From positions 2,542,001 to 2,606,000 of the forward strand of contig NZ_CP022685.1 in the NCBI RefSeq assembly GCF_002556545.1: DNA of 64,000 nucleotides, in the 5' to 3' direction. Source of the DNA: Streptomyces formicae. Its GTDB lineage: Bacteria; Actinomycetota; Actinomycetes; Streptomycetales; Streptomycetaceae. Position 1 is the stretch's first letter. Every line of letters begins with the position of its first letter. Under the pieces are notes generated by a model. It searched no databases. It saw only the letters and a list, made by a program, of their open reading frames with translations, and was not told the DNA's origin. Below are positions 53,121 through 62,078 of this stretch, piece after piece. Made by a program: the position numbers and the translations under genes.

Positions 53121-53963
53121 CTAGACCGCGCCGAGGTCCAGCTCCGGATTCGCCCGGGCGAGGATCATCTCGGTGCGCGGCGGCAGGCCCGCGTCGATCA
53201 TCTCCGGCTGCGGGGTGACCCAGTAGCGCCCCTCGGCGAGCTGCTCGAAGCAGCGGCGGGCGTGCTCGTCGGCGGTGATGCCCTGGGCGTCGGCGCGCGC
53301 CTGGAGCATGTCGTTGAAGCCCGCGACCTCGGGCGGGGTGCCCTCGCCGGGTTCGGCCGCACGGAAGATCTCGCTGCGCACCGAGTCGGGCAGGACGACG
53401 GAGACCTGGATGTCGGCCCCCTTCATCCGCAGTTCGTACGCGAGCGACTCGGTGAGCGCGAGCGTGCCGAACTTGGTGACGCTGTACGGCGCCATCAGGG
53501 GGCTCGGGAAGAGCCCGCCGACGGAGGAGACGTTGACGATCCACGCCTTGGTGCCGCGCTCGATCAGGCGCGGCACGAAGGAGCGGACGCCGTTGACGTA
53601 CCCGCCGACGTTGACGCGCAGGGCCGCGTCCCAGCGCTCGGCCGGGATCTCCCAGGAGTAGCCCATCGCCATGATCCCGGCGTTGTTGAGGAGCAGGTCG
53701 ACCGCGCCGAACCGCTCGTAGGCACGGTCGGCGAGCGCGTCGACGGATGCCGGGTCCGCGACGTCGGTGACGACGGCCTCGACCTCGGCGCCCGCGCCCG
53801 CCAGCTCGTCGGCGAACGCCGTCAGGCGCTCGGCGGCGATGTCCGCGAGGACGAGCTTCATGCCGAGGGACGCGGCGTGCCGGGCGAACCCGGCGCCGAT
53901 GCCCGCCGACGCCCCGGTGATGACGGCGACCTTGCCGCCGAAGGTCTCTGCTGCGCTGCTCAT
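53121..53963 (-). CDS. Short-chain dehydrogenase/reductase
   Basis: A 280-residue classical SDR. The cofactor loop is TGASAGIGAGFARHA, followed by LADI (NAD/NADP acidic position), NNAGIMAMG, the Ser of VNVSSVGGLF and the YSVTK catalytic Tyr/Lys. The C-terminal part (MIDAGLPPRTEMIL) is typical of actinobacterial SDRs that act on hydrophobic or steroid-like substrates; the true substrate is unknown. ATG 53963. It follows another SDR on the same strand after 20 bases, probably one operon under the TetR-type operator. Confidence 0.9.
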   Translation of the reverse strand: MSSAAETFGGKVAVITGASAGIGAGFARHAASLGMKLVLADIAAERLTAFADELAGAGAEVEAVVTDVADPASVDALADRAYERFGAVDLLLNNAGIMAMGYSWEIPAERWDAALRVNVGGYVNGVRSFVPRLIERGTKAWIVNVSSVGGLFPSPLMAPYSVTKFGTLALTESLAYELRMKGADIQVSVVLPDSVRSEIFRAAEPGEGTPPEVAGFNDMLQARADAQGITADEHARRCFEQLAEGRYWVTPQPEMIDAGLPPRTEMILARANPELDLGAV

Positions 53964-53983
53964 GATCGGGTGGCCTCCGCGGC

Positions 53984-54787
53984 TCAGAAGTGGGTGCCGC
54001 CGTCGACGCGTACCTCGGTGCCCGTGATGAAGCGGCCGTCGTCCGAGGCGAGCATGGCGACGACGGAGGCGACGGTCTCCGGGCCCGCGAAGCCCTGGCC
54101 GAGCGCGGGCGCGAGCTTCACGAACAGGCTCATGTCGGCGTCCTCGGGCAGGCCGGGGCCGACGCTCTGCTTGCTGGCGCCCGAGCCGTCGGTCATGCCG
54201 GAGGAGATGGATCCGGGCTGGACGGCGGTGAAGCGGATGCCCTGCTTGCCGTACTCGCTGGCCAGGGCGTGCGTCATGGACTGGATGCCGCCCTTGCTCG
54301 CCGCGTACGCCGCCATGTACGGGTGGGCGAACATCGCCGAGGTGGAGCTGAAGTTGACCACCGCGGAGCCGTGGCCTTCGAGCAGCGCGGGGATCGCCTC
54401 GCGGATCATCAGGAAGGTGCCGGTGAGGTTGATCCCGATGACCTGGTTGAAGGCGTCGAGGGTGGTCTCGTGGGTGTGCGAGGAGCGCAGGATGCCCGCC
54501 GCGTTCACCAGGACGTCCAGGCCGCCGAGGGCCTCGACGGCGGTGGCGACGCCCGCGCGGACCGAGTCCTCGTCGGCGATGTTCACGACGACGGTGGTCA
54601 GGCGCCCGGCGTCGGCACCGGCCTTGGCGACGGTGTCCTTCAGACCGTCCTCGCTGACGTCGGCGGCGACGACGGTGCCGCCCTCGGCCAGCATCCGCAG
54701 CACGGTGGCCTGCCCGATGCCGGAGCCGCCGCCGGTGACCAGGGCGCGGCGTCCTTCGTAGCGGTTCAGGGTCTGCATGGCGCTCAT
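53984..54787 (-). CDS. Short-chain dehydrogenase/reductase
   Basis: A 267-residue classical SDR with the cofactor loop TGGGSGIGQATVLRM, VNAAGIL, the catalytic Ser in NFSSTSAMFAHPYMAAYAASKGG and Tyr/Lys in YAASK, and a C-terminal TGTEVRVDGGTHF characteristic of FabG-like enzymes. ATG 54787 has GGGAG seven bases upstream. First of two SDR genes in a likely operon. It is divergent from a TetR regulator with a 15-bp palindrome between them. Confidence 0.92.
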   Translation of the reverse strand: MSAMQTLNRYEGRRALVTGGGSGIGQATVLRMLAEGGTVVAADVSEDGLKDTVAKAGADAGRLTTVVVNIADEDSVRAGVATAVEALGGLDVLVNAAGILRSSHTHETTLDAFNQVIGINLTGTFLMIREAIPALLEGHGSAVVNFSSTSAMFAHPYMAAYAASKGGIQSMTHALASEYGKQGIRFTAVQPGSISSGMTDGSGASKQSVGPGLPEDADMSLFVKLAPALGQGFAGPETVASVVAMLASDDGRFITGTEVRVDGGTHF

Positions 54788-54838
54788 GGCGTTCTCCCAC
54801 TCTCGCAATCTTGCCTTCGGCTACACGGTACGCCCGGA

Positions 54839-54853
54839 TGGCACAATGTGCCA
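54839..54853. promoter_or_regulatory. 15-bp palindrome, candidate TetR operator
   Basis: tggcaca-a-tgtgcca is a perfect palindrome of seven-base arms in the 113-base gap between the divergent SDR and TetR genes. Its place and symmetry fit an operator for the TetR protein, acting on both promoters. Confidence 0.65.
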
Positions 54854-54900
54854 CTTAGGCCGAACATGCCAAGGTGGCTCGCTCGACGTAAGCTCGACGG

Positions 54901-55548
54901 GTGAGCACCCAGTCGCCGCCCCCGCCCCTCTCCCTCACGGAGCGCCGCAAGCTGGCCACCCAGCTGGAGATCGCGCACGCCGCTGCCGCGCTCTTCACCG
55001 AGCACGGCACCGACGGCACCACGGCCGAGGCGATCGCGAAGCGGTCCGGGGTCGCGCTGCGCACCTTCTACCGGTACTTCCGCACCAAGCAGGACGCGGT
55101 CGCCCCGCTGCTCGCCGTCGGCGGGGAGCGCTGGCGCGCGCTGCTCGCCGCGACCGAGCCGGGCGCGGAGCTGCCGAAGGCCCTGGAGGCGGCGATCTCG
55201 GAGGCGCTCGCCGCGCGGGACCCGGCCGCCGCGGACGGTCTGCGCCAGGCCCGCGGGCTGCTGCGCGCCGCAGTGGACGACCCGGCGCTGCGAGCGGTCT
55301 GGTACCGCGTGAACCAGGAGTCCGAGGAGCGGCTCAGGCCCGTGGTGGCGGCCCTCGCGGGCCCCGGCGCCCCCGCCCTCCAGGTCCGCCTTGCGGCGGC
55401 CGCGGCGACGGACGCGATCCGGATCGCCCTGGAGACCTGGGCGGAGTCGGACGCGGACGTCACGGGCCCGGACTCCCCCGCGGAACTCGCGGTGCGGTGC
55501 CTGCGGGAACTCGCGGGCGGGATGGGGCTGTTGACGCGGTCGAGCTAG
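54901..55548 (+). CDS. TetR-family transcriptional regulator
   Basis: A 215-residue regulator. The N-terminal HTH (about 15-65) has IAHAAAALFTEHGTDGTTAEAIAKRSGVALRTFYRYFRTKQDAV. The C-terminal helical ligand domain is Ala-rich and not assignable to a ligand. GTG 54901 starts immediately before the family region. Divergent from the two-SDR operon and likely controls it and itself through the palindrome at 54839. Confidence 0.93.
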   Translation: MSTQSPPPPLSLTERRKLATQLEIAHAAAALFTEHGTDGTTAEAIAKRSGVALRTFYRYFRTKQDAVAPLLAVGGERWRALLAATEPGAELPKALEAAISEALAARDPAAADGLRQARGLLRAAVDDPALRAVWYRVNQESEERLRPVVAALAGPGAPALQVRLAAAAATDAIRIALETWAESDADVTGPDSPAELAVRCLRELAGGMGLLTRSS

Positions 55549-55597
55549 GAATCCAGGTGGGCTGGGAGTCCAGGTGGGCTGGGAGTCCGGGCGGGCT
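55547..55597. repeat. Tandem repeat, 3 x 17 bp
   Basis: Three head-to-tail 17-base units (55547-55563, 55564-55580, 55581-55597), for example gggagtccaggtgggct, with one to three differences. They fill the short gap between the convergent TetR and phosphatase genes, and touch both stop codons. Confidence 0.85.
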
Positions 55598-56741
55598 AGA
55601 AGCCCCTCGACTCGCCCTCACCCTCGCCCGCCGCGCTCGGCGCGAACACCATCATCGTCACGTCGTCCCGCACGCTGCCCGCGTAGCCCACCACGTCCGA
55701 CCAGACCCGTTCCGTGAGGGCCTGGGGCGTGTCCAGGAGGGAGGGGTCCGCCTTGAGCATGGCGGCGAGGCGGTCCGGCAGGGGGTAGAACGTGCCGGTC
55801 GCGTCCCGCGCCTCGCTCACGCCGTCGGTCAGGGCGAGCAGCAGGTCGCCCGCGAGCAGCGGCACGGTCAGCTGTTCGGGCGGGGCCAGGCCCGCGATGC
55901 CGAGGCCGAGCGGGGCCCCGGCGGGGACGACGAGCTCGGTGACCTCGGAGCCGCGCAGCAGCAGCGGCGGCGGGTGACCGCAGGAGACCACGCGTACGAC
56001 GGACGCGTCGTCGGGGAACTCCAGGAGCACCGCCGTCGCGAACAGCTCGGCGTGCTCGTCGCCCGCAGAGTCCACCACGAGCCTGCGGTCGAGACGGGCG
56101 GCGACGCCCTCGATGCCCGGCTTGTCGAGAACCGCCTCGCGGAACGCGCCGAGCAGCGCGGCGACCGTGCCGACGGCGGCGAGCCCGTGGCCCTGCACGT
56201 CGCCGATCACCGCCCGCACCCCGGTCGGCCCCCTGCGGACGTCGAAGAAGTCCCCGCCGACGAGCGACTCGTGCTGCGCCGCCTCGTACAGGCCCGCGCA
56301 CCCGACGCTGCCGACCCGCTCCGGCAGCGGCGGCAGGACCGCGAACTGGGCCGCCTCCGCGACCGTGCGGACCGTGACGAGCTGGGCCTCGCGGCGGCTG
56401 CGCACCCACGCGAAGAGGACGCTGAGCAGCGCGATGAAGCTGATGGTCAGCTCGTCGCTGCTGCCGGGATGCCCCAGGCCGAAGCCCGGCAGCGAGAGCA
56501 GCATGACCACCCCGCCGCCGAGCACCGCCGTGGCGGCGGGGCCGTACGAGAGGGCGGCCAGCGGCGGGACGGCGGCGACCAGGAAGCTCAGGTCCACCGT
56601 CTTCGGGGTGACCAGCTGGACGAGGACGATCACCAGGAGCAGCAGCGGCGGCGGCCAGCGCACCCAGGGCGGGGGCGGCGTGCCGCGCAGCAGCCAGTCG
56701 CGCTGCTCCGCGTCGCGCCGTCTGGCCGCAGCCCTGATCAT
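55596..56741 (-). CDS. Membrane-bound SpoIIE/RsbU-type protein phosphatase
   Basis: A 381-residue protein. Four or so N-terminal helices (about 28-115) precede a PP2C-type SpoIIE domain (about 135-370). Metal-binding residues are seen in VGGDFFDV, VIGDVQGHGLAA and the C-terminal LTDGVSEARD and VRDDVTMMVF. Such phosphatases dephosphorylate anti-anti-sigma factors and govern sigma factor release. No anti-sigma gene is adjacent. ATG 56741. Confidence 0.93.
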   Translation of the reverse strand: MIRAAARRRDAEQRDWLLRGTPPPPWVRWPPPLLLLVIVLVQLVTPKTVDLSFLVAAVPPLAALSYGPAATAVLGGGVVMLLSLPGFGLGHPGSSDELTISFIALLSVLFAWVRSRREAQLVTVRTVAEAAQFAVLPPLPERVGSVGCAGLYEAAQHESLVGGDFFDVRRGPTGVRAVIGDVQGHGLAAVGTVAALLGAFREAVLDKPGIEGVAARLDRRLVVDSAGDEHAELFATAVLLEFPDDASVVRVVSCGHPPPLLLRGSEVTELVVPAGAPLGLGIAGLAPPEQLTVPLLAGDLLLALTDGVSEARDATGTFYPLPDRLAAMLKADPSLLDTPQALTERVWSDVVGYAGSVRDDVTMMVFAPSAAGEGEGESRGF

Positions 56742-56811
56742 CTCTTCACGCTCCTACGGCGGGCGGGACACCGCACCCCGGGCCGGTCCGTCGGGTGCGG
56801 TGCCCTCCAGG

Positions 56812-57300
56812 TCAGAGGGGACGGCCCATGAGGATGTCGTCGACGTACGCGCCGTCGAGCAGGAACTCGCCGGGCAGCACGCCCTCGATCACGAAGCCCT
56901 CCGCTTCGTAGAGCTTGCGGGCCGGGGTGTTGTGCCCGAGCACCCGCAGCGTGATGCGGACCGCGCCCTGTCTGCGGGCCTCGTCCATGGCCGCCCTGAT
57001 CAGGCGCCTGCCGACGCCCCTGCCGCGCAGCTCCTCCGCGACGACGAAGCCCTGGATCTGCCGTACGTGCGCGTTGACGAGCAGCGGCGTGGGATAGCCG
57101 AGCTTCACATAGCCGACGATCCGCTCGTCCACCTCGGCGACCAGGTGGTCGCGCGGGCCGAAACGGTCGTTGAAGAAGGGCTCGTACGGCGGCTGGGGGC
57201 GCGGCTGGACCGCGTGCAGCGTGGACCACGTGGCACGGTCGAGGCGGGCGAGGGCATCGTCGTCCCCGGGCAGGGCGGTGCGTATGTGCATGTCCGGCAT
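56812..57300 (-). CDS. GNAT-family N-acetyltransferase
   Basis: A 162-residue GNAT enzyme. The acetyl-CoA loop is ELRGRGVGRRLIRAAMDEARRQG (R/Q-x-x-G-x-G/A), after beta-strand GFVVAEE; the C-terminal part has LGHNTPARKLYEAEGFVIEGVLPGEFLLDGAYVDDILMGRPL, like the RimI/PhnO group. ATG 57300 chosen. It lies between the phosphatase and the divergent epimerase. Substrate unknown. Confidence 0.92.
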   Translation of the reverse strand: MPDMHIRTALPGDDDALARLDRATWSTLHAVQPRPQPPYEPFFNDRFGPRDHLVAEVDERIVGYVKLGYPTPLLVNAHVRQIQGFVVAEELRGRGVGRRLIRAAMDEARRQGAVRITLRVLGHNTPARKLYEAEGFVIEGVLPGEFLLDGAYVDDILMGRPL

Positions 57301-57360
57301 GGCGCCACTGTACGGCGGCGCCACGGGCCTCACGGTCGTTTTTGGGGGCAGGATGGGCCC

Positions 57361-58269
57361 ATGGAAACCACACGGTCCCGCGTCGCCGTGGCCGGCGCCT
57401 CCGGGCTCATCGGTACGGCGCTGACCCGCTCCCTGACCGAGGACGGGCACGAGGTGGTGCGCCTCGTGCGCAGGGCGCCCCGTACGAAGGACGAGGTGCG
57501 CTGGGCTCCCCAGCAGGGGCGCGTGGACACGGCCGGGCTCGCCGGGTGCACCGCGGTGGTCAACCTCGCGGGCGCGGGCATCGGCGACCACCGCTGGACG
57601 GCGGCCTACAAGCGGGAGCTGCGCGACAGCCGGGTGCTCGGCACCGCGGCGCTCGCCTCCGCCGTCGCCTCGCTCGACGAGCACGAGCGGCCGGAAGTGT
57701 TCCTGAACGCGAGCGCGATCGGCTACTACGGAGACACCGGACAGCGCGCGGTCGACGAGAGCGCCCCCGCCGGTGACGGTTTCCTGCCGTCCCTGTGCGT
57801 GGAGTGGGAGGAGGCCACCGCCGCCGCGCGGGAGGCGGGCATCAGGACCGTCGTCGCCCGCAACGGCCTGGTGGTGGGCCGCGGGGGCGGGGCCTGGGGA
57901 CGTCTCTTCCCGCTCTTCAAGGCGGGGCTCGGGGGACGCCTCGGCGACGGACGGCAGTACTGGAGCTACATCTCGCTGCACGACGAGGTGGCCGCGCTCC
58001 GCCACCTCATCGACACGCCCGTGCTGTCGGGACCGGTGAACCTGACGGCTCCGGAACCGCTCACCAACCGTGCGGTGACGGCCGCGATGGGGCGCGTCCT
58101 GCACCGTCCCACGTTCCTGGCGGTGCCCGCGGCGGTGCTCCGCATCGTGCTCGGAGAGATGGCGGGTGACGTGCTCGGCAGCCAACGGGTCCTGCCGACG
58201 CGGCTCCTGGAGTCGGGCTTCACGTTCGCGTTCCCGGGGATCGAGGAAACGCTCAGAGCGGCGCGGTAG
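57361..58269 (+). CDS. TIGR01777-type NAD(P)-dependent epimerase
   Basis: A 302-residue extended-SDR protein. The N-terminal cofactor site AGASGLIGTALTRSL, NLAGAGIGDHRWTAAYKRELRDSR, NASAIGYYG (atypical SDR Ser/Tyr region), WEEATAAA, RNGLVVGRGGGAW and YWSYISLHDEVAAL match the TIGR01777/YfcH-SulA family with a C-terminal DUF1731 region. Function in bacteria is not settled. ATG 57361. It is divergent from the GNAT gene and precedes the nested repeat region. Confidence 0.92.
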   Translation: METTRSRVAVAGASGLIGTALTRSLTEDGHEVVRLVRRAPRTKDEVRWAPQQGRVDTAGLAGCTAVVNLAGAGIGDHRWTAAYKRELRDSRVLGTAALASAVASLDEHERPEVFLNASAIGYYGDTGQRAVDESAPAGDGFLPSLCVEWEEATAAAREAGIRTVVARNGLVVGRGGGAWGRLFPLFKAGLGGRLGDGRQYWSYISLHDEVAALRHLIDTPVLSGPVNLTAPEPLTNRAVTAAMGRVLHRPTFLAVPAAVLRIVLGEMAGDVLGSQRVLPTRLLESGFTFAFPGIEETLRAAR

Positions 58270-58290
58270 CGGGTACGACCCCGTGTTCGG

Positions 58291-58404
58291 TGCGGTGTCA
58301 CACGGGGTTTTTGCGCAGTTCCCCGCCGGGTGGGTGGGGGAGGTGGTGGTATCTCCCCCTATGTCCTGTGCGGTGTCACATCGGGGTTTTGCGCAGTTCC
58401 CCGC
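58291..58404 (+). repeat. Direct repeat pair ending in the dispersed repeat
   Basis: Two 36-base units, 58291-58326 and 58369-58404, share tgcggtgtcaca, cggggtttt and gcgcagttccccgc. They are 78 bases apart. The second continues into a full dispersed repeat (58391-58417); the first is truncated. Confidence 0.85.
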
Positions 58405-58439
58405 GCCCCTGAAGGGGCCCCCGCCCGGTGGTCCGGTGC

Positions 58440-58728
58440 GGGGCCGCGGCGGTATGTCCGTCCTCGCCGTCCCAGATGGCCGCCACACTCCGGGCACCTC
58501 GGGACGTGGCCACATGTGCTCCGGGCGGACATACCGCCACGTCCCCTCAGCTCTCCATCGCGACCGCGGCCCGGTGGGGGCCGGGAACCCCCACCGGGCC
58601 GCGGTCGCGAGCCCGCGTGAGGGGACGTGGGGGTATGTGCGCACGGAGCACATAAGTGAACGAGGCAAGGAAGCAAACCCATTGGCAATGCTCTGGGACG
58701 GCGAGTACGCACATACCCCCGCGGCCCC
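58440..58728. repeat. Three-tier nested inverted-repeat element
   Basis: Outer arms: 58440-58474 against 58694-58728, 32 of 35 bases paired. Middle arms: 58512-58549 against 58618-58655, about 34 of 38. Inner arms: 58559-58580 against 58588-58609, perfect over 22 bases with a seven-base loop. The motif ggtatgt(c/g)cg occurs four times in alternating orientation. It could fold into one long branched hairpin in RNA or a cruciform in DNA. It is not a simple terminator. Confidence 0.88.
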
Positions 58729-58924
58729 GCCCCACAGCCGAACCCAAGGCGCAAGACCCGCACCCAAGGAACCGCCCCGACGCGACCCCCGTGCGACCGT
58801 GCCCGGTGCATGCGCGACTCCCCCCGCAGCGCCCCGCTCCTACCCTCGACCCGAACTCGTGGATTCCGGAGCCCTGTCGGGGGCATCAGGCCCCCACAAG
58901 CCCGCGCGACCTCTGGAGGGGCAC

Positions 58925-60256
58925 GTGCTAGAGCCTGCGCACCATGCCGACGTCGTCATCGTGGGAGCCGGGGCCGCGGGGCTCTCGGCCGCGCACCGGC
59001 TGACCAGCGCCGGTGTAACGACCACCGTCCTGGAGGCCGCCCCTTGCGTCGGCGGCCGCATGTCGACCGAGAAGATGGACGGGTTCCGGCTCGACAGGAT
59101 CGGGCAACTGCTCACCACCTCCTATCCGGAACTGCGCCGCACCCCGGGCCTGGACTCACTGGTCCTGCGCCCCTTCTCCCCCGGCCTCCTCGTGCACAGC
59201 GAGGGCCGACACCACCGCGCGGCGGAGCCCGTGCCCGCACGGAGCGCGAGGGGCGCACTCACCGCAGCGCGCGCCCTCGCGAGCGCCCCCCGCGGACCGC
59301 GAGCCGCTCCCCCCGGCGGCCCTCTGGGCGGCCCCCTCGACCAGGCACGGCTCGGCGCCGCACTCGCCCGCCTCGCGGCGACCCCTGTGGACCGCCTCCT
59401 GTCCCGCCGCGAACTCCCCGCGGGGGACGCCCTGTCCGCGCGCGGACTCCCCTCACGCACCATCCAGGGCTTCCTGCGCCCCCTGCTCTCCGCACTCCTG
59501 TGCGACCCCGACCTGACCACATCGAGCCGGTGCGCGGACCTCGCCCTGCACGCCTTCGCGAGCGGCCGCCTCTGCCTGCCCGAGGGCGGCGCCGACGTCC
59601 TGCCCGAGCTCCTCGCCGCCGCCCTGCCACCGGGCACGGTCCACACCGGCGTGCGCGTCACCTCGGTCTCCACGTCCCGCGTCGCCACCGCGGACCACGG
59701 CGAGATCGGCTGCCGGGCCGTACTCCTGGCCACCGACGCCCGCGCGGCCGCCGAACTCCTGCCGGGTCTGCGCGTACCGCCGTTCCACGAGATGACGGTG
59801 GTGCACCACACCGCGCCCGAGCCGCCCCTCGACGGACCCGCGCTGCTCCTGGACGCGGACCGCGCGGGCCCGGTCGCCCACACGGCGGTGATCAGCCGGG
59901 TCGACCCCTCGCGCGCGCCCGCGGACCGCGTGCTCGTCTCCTCGACGGTGCTCGGCCCGCCGCCCGACCAGCGCGCGGTCCTCACCCACCTCGCCGACCT
60001 GTACGGCACCGCGACCGACCGCTGGGAGCTGCTCGCCGTGCACCACACCCGCGAGGCGGTGCCCGCGATGCCGCCCCCGCACGACGTGCACCGCCCGGTG
60101 CGGCTGCTCTCGGGGCTCTACGTGTGCGGCGACCACCGCCAGACCAGCACGGTGCAGGGCGCGCTCGACTCGGGCCGACGGGCCGCGCACGCCGCTCTCA
60201 CGGACTTCGGCATCACCACGGCGTACGCCCCGGAGACCCTGCCCTCGGCAGCCTGA
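58925..60256 (+). CDS. FAD-dependent oxidoreductase (amine-oxidase/phytoene-desaturase-like)
   Basis: A 443-residue flavoprotein. It has the N-terminal Rossmann motif VVIVGAGAAGLSAAHRL, the FAD ribityl motif VGGRMSTEKMDGFRLDRIGQLL, and the C-terminal FAD contact YVCGDHRQTSTVQGALDSGRRAA. This is the layout of the flavin-containing amine oxidase and protoporphyrinogen/phytoene desaturase superfamily. Substrate unknown. GTG 58925 has GGAGG upstream (58914-58918). Confidence 0.9.
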   Translation: MLEPAHHADVVIVGAGAAGLSAAHRLTSAGVTTTVLEAAPCVGGRMSTEKMDGFRLDRIGQLLTTSYPELRRTPGLDSLVLRPFSPGLLVHSEGRHHRAAEPVPARSARGALTAARALASAPRGPRAAPPGGPLGGPLDQARLGAALARLAATPVDRLLSRRELPAGDALSARGLPSRTIQGFLRPLLSALLCDPDLTTSSRCADLALHAFASGRLCLPEGGADVLPELLAAALPPGTVHTGVRVTSVSTSRVATADHGEIGCRAVLLATDARAAAELLPGLRVPPFHEMTVVHHTAPEPPLDGPALLLDADRAGPVAHTAVISRVDPSRAPADRVLVSSTVLGPPPDQRAVLTHLADLYGTATDRWELLAVHHTREAVPAMPPPHDVHRPVRLLSGLYVCGDHRQTSTVQGALDSGRRAAHAALTDFGITTAYAPETLPSAA

Positions 60257-60285
60257 CCCATCCGACCTCTGTCCCGCTCCCCCGG

Positions 60286-60314
60286 AAACCCCCGCGCCCC
60301 CCACGCGGGGGTTT
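60286..60314 (+). terminator. Terminator after the FAD oxidoreductase gene
   Basis: Perfect 11-base arms 60286-60296 (aaacccccgcg) and 60304-60314 followed by T lie 30 bases after the stop. It is also between convergent genes. Confidence 0.8.
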
Positions 60315-60416
60315 TCCCTTCCCGCGAGGACCGAAGTGCGTCGCACCTTGCCGGTGGCATCGAGGCGTTGTCCTCGGCGGAGGGGGCGCGCCTGAGGTGA
60401 GTCCCGCGCCGCGGGG

Positions 60417-61862
60417 CTACCCCAGCGCCGCGACCCGGTCGCGGTACCCCCGCACCGGAGCCGCGTCCCGGTACGGTTCGAGCCGCCGTTCGAAGTCGCG
60501 CACGTACTCGTGCGCCCGCGCCGACCGCATCTCGCCCGCGGCCTGCGCCGCCTCCGCGCCCAGCTGGCACGCCTGCTCCAGCTCGCCGAGGCCGAGCCGC
60601 GCGGTGGCGAGCACCACCCGGCAGAACAGGCGGCTGCGGGCGAAGGCGGGCGCCCGCAACTGGAGGGAGCGCTCGGCGTACTGGGCCGCCGCGCGGTACT
60701 GCTGCAGATCGCGGTAGCTGTGCCCGAACTCGTCCGCGAGCTGCGCCTCGTCGAAGAACCGTGCCCAGTGCGGCACTTCGTCGCCGGGCCGTGCCGCTTC
60801 GAGCGAGCGCTCGGCCCGCACCAGGGACGCCGTGCAGGCCCGCACCTCGCCGAGCACCCCGTGCCCGCGTGCCTCCGCCGAGTAGAGCAGGGCCTGGACG
60901 ACGGGCGGCGCCGACGAACCGACGCCCTGCTGGGCGACGCGAGCCAGCTGGACCGCCTCGCGCCCGTGTCCCAGGTAGACGGCCTGGCGGCTCATGGTGA
61001 CCAGGACGTACGAGCCGTACGCGCGGTCGCCCGCGGCCTGCGAGAGGCGCAGGGCCTGGACGTAGTACCGCTGGGCGAGGCCGTGCGCCGCGATGTCGTA
61101 CGAGGTCCAGCCCGCGAGCCGGGTCAGGTCGGCGGCGGCCGCGAAGAGCCGCCGACCGGCCTGCTCGCCGTAGGTGCCGCGCAGCATCGGCTCGGCCTCG
61201 TGCTCCAGGTAGCGCACCAGGGCCTGGCGCGCGTGCCCGCCTCCGTAGGCGTGGTCGAGGGCCCGGAAGAGCTCGCCGACGGCGCGCAGTGCCGCGATGT
61301 CGCCGCTGGTGACCCGCTGGCCGGGACCCCGCTCGGAGCCCTGCCGCTGCCGGGGCACGACGGGGCGGCCCTGGACCGGCACGCGCGAGTGGCCGCTCTC
61401 GCTCTCCCCGCGCCCCACCCGTTCGTCGGCTCTGCCGATCAGCCAGTCCCTGCTCGGCACGACGAGGCCCGCCGGGGTGAACGCGATCTTCCGCAGCTCC
61501 GCGTGGCTGCCGGAGTCCTTGCGCCACAGGCCGCCGACGATGTCGACGGCCTCCTCGGGGGAGGCCGCGAACTCCAGGCCCGCGTAGACCGGCGCGCACG
61601 CGTCGAGGCCGAGGTCCTGTGCGGACAGGCGCCGCCCGAGCCGCCGCGTGAACACCTCGGCGATCAGCGCGGGCGTGGTGCCTCTGGGTTGCTGGCCACG
61701 CAGCCAGCGGGTCACGGACGTCTTGTCGTACCGCAGGTCAAGGCCGTGTTCGAGCCCGAGCTGGTCGACGCGGCGCGCGAGGCCCGCATTGGAGAAACCG
61801 GCTTCCGAGATGAGCGCGGCTAGCTGGCGGTTGGGGGTGCGCTGCGGGGGTCGTTCCGTCAT
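60417..61862 (-). CDS. NsdA-like regulatory protein with TPR-type repeats
   Basis: A 481-residue protein related, from memory, to the Streptomyces NsdA/NsdB family, some members of which repress antibiotic production. The N-terminal region has a helix-turn-helix-like segment ([25 protein letters not shown] ... [15 protein letters not shown]), and the C-terminal half (about 190-480) is a series of helical TPR-like repeats ([44 protein letters not shown]). ATG 61862 (MTERPPQR) was chosen; an ATG 37 codons upstream (61973) is also possible. It is divergent from lipB. Confidence 0.85.
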   Translation of the reverse strand: MTERPPQRTPNRQLAALISEAGFSNAGLARRVDQLGLEHGLDLRYDKTSVTRWLRGQQPRGTTPALIAEVFTRRLGRRLSAQDLGLDACAPVYAGLEFAASPEEAVDIVGGLWRKDSGSHAELRKIAFTPAGLVVPSRDWLIGRADERVGRGESESGHSRVPVQGRPVVPRQRQGSERGPGQRVTSGDIAALRAVGELFRALDHAYGGGHARQALVRYLEHEAEPMLRGTYGEQAGRRLFAAAADLTRLAGWTSYDIAAHGLAQRYYVQALRLSQAAGDRAYGSYVLVTMSRQAVYLGHGREAVQLARVAQQGVGSSAPPVVQALLYSAEARGHGVLGEVRACTASLVRAERSLEAARPGDEVPHWARFFDEAQLADEFGHSYRDLQQYRAAAQYAERSLQLRAPAFARSRLFCRVVLATARLGLGELEQACQLGAEAAQAAGEMRSARAHEYVRDFERRLEPYRDAAPVRGYRDRVAALG

Positions 61863-62078
61863 CGGCTGTGCGGTCTCCTGCCTTTCGGGCCTGCCTTGAG
61901 CAGCCCTTATGGCCTCGTGAACGGCGTGAATGTAGCGGCCGTCAGGGCCCTCGTCGGGCCCTTGGCCCGTCATTCATCCGATCGTGTGAGGAACCCGGGT
62001 CGGAGTTGCCGGTCGAAGGGGCCCGTACAGTGGCAGAGGCGCGATATGTGCACGGTGAACGTTCAGGGAGGCACTGCC

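Larger units (their letters stand above)
58270..58924. other. Gene-free region with nested inverted repeats
   Basis: 655 bases between the epimerase and the FAD oxidoreductase. It holds two direct copies of a 36-base unit (58291-58326 and 58369-58404) that each end in the dispersed repeat, followed by the three-tier inverted repeat 58440-58728. The remainder (about 58729-58910) shows nothing but the ribosome site of the next gene. A plus-strand frame is open across part of it but has no protein-like character. Confidence 0.75.

Noticed and set aside
58270..58924. Extension of the FAD oxidoreductase frame upstream to 58166
   Set aside because: The frame is open but reads through inverted repeats and Pro/Arg-rich text; the GTG at 58925 has a ribosome site and starts the FAD motif.
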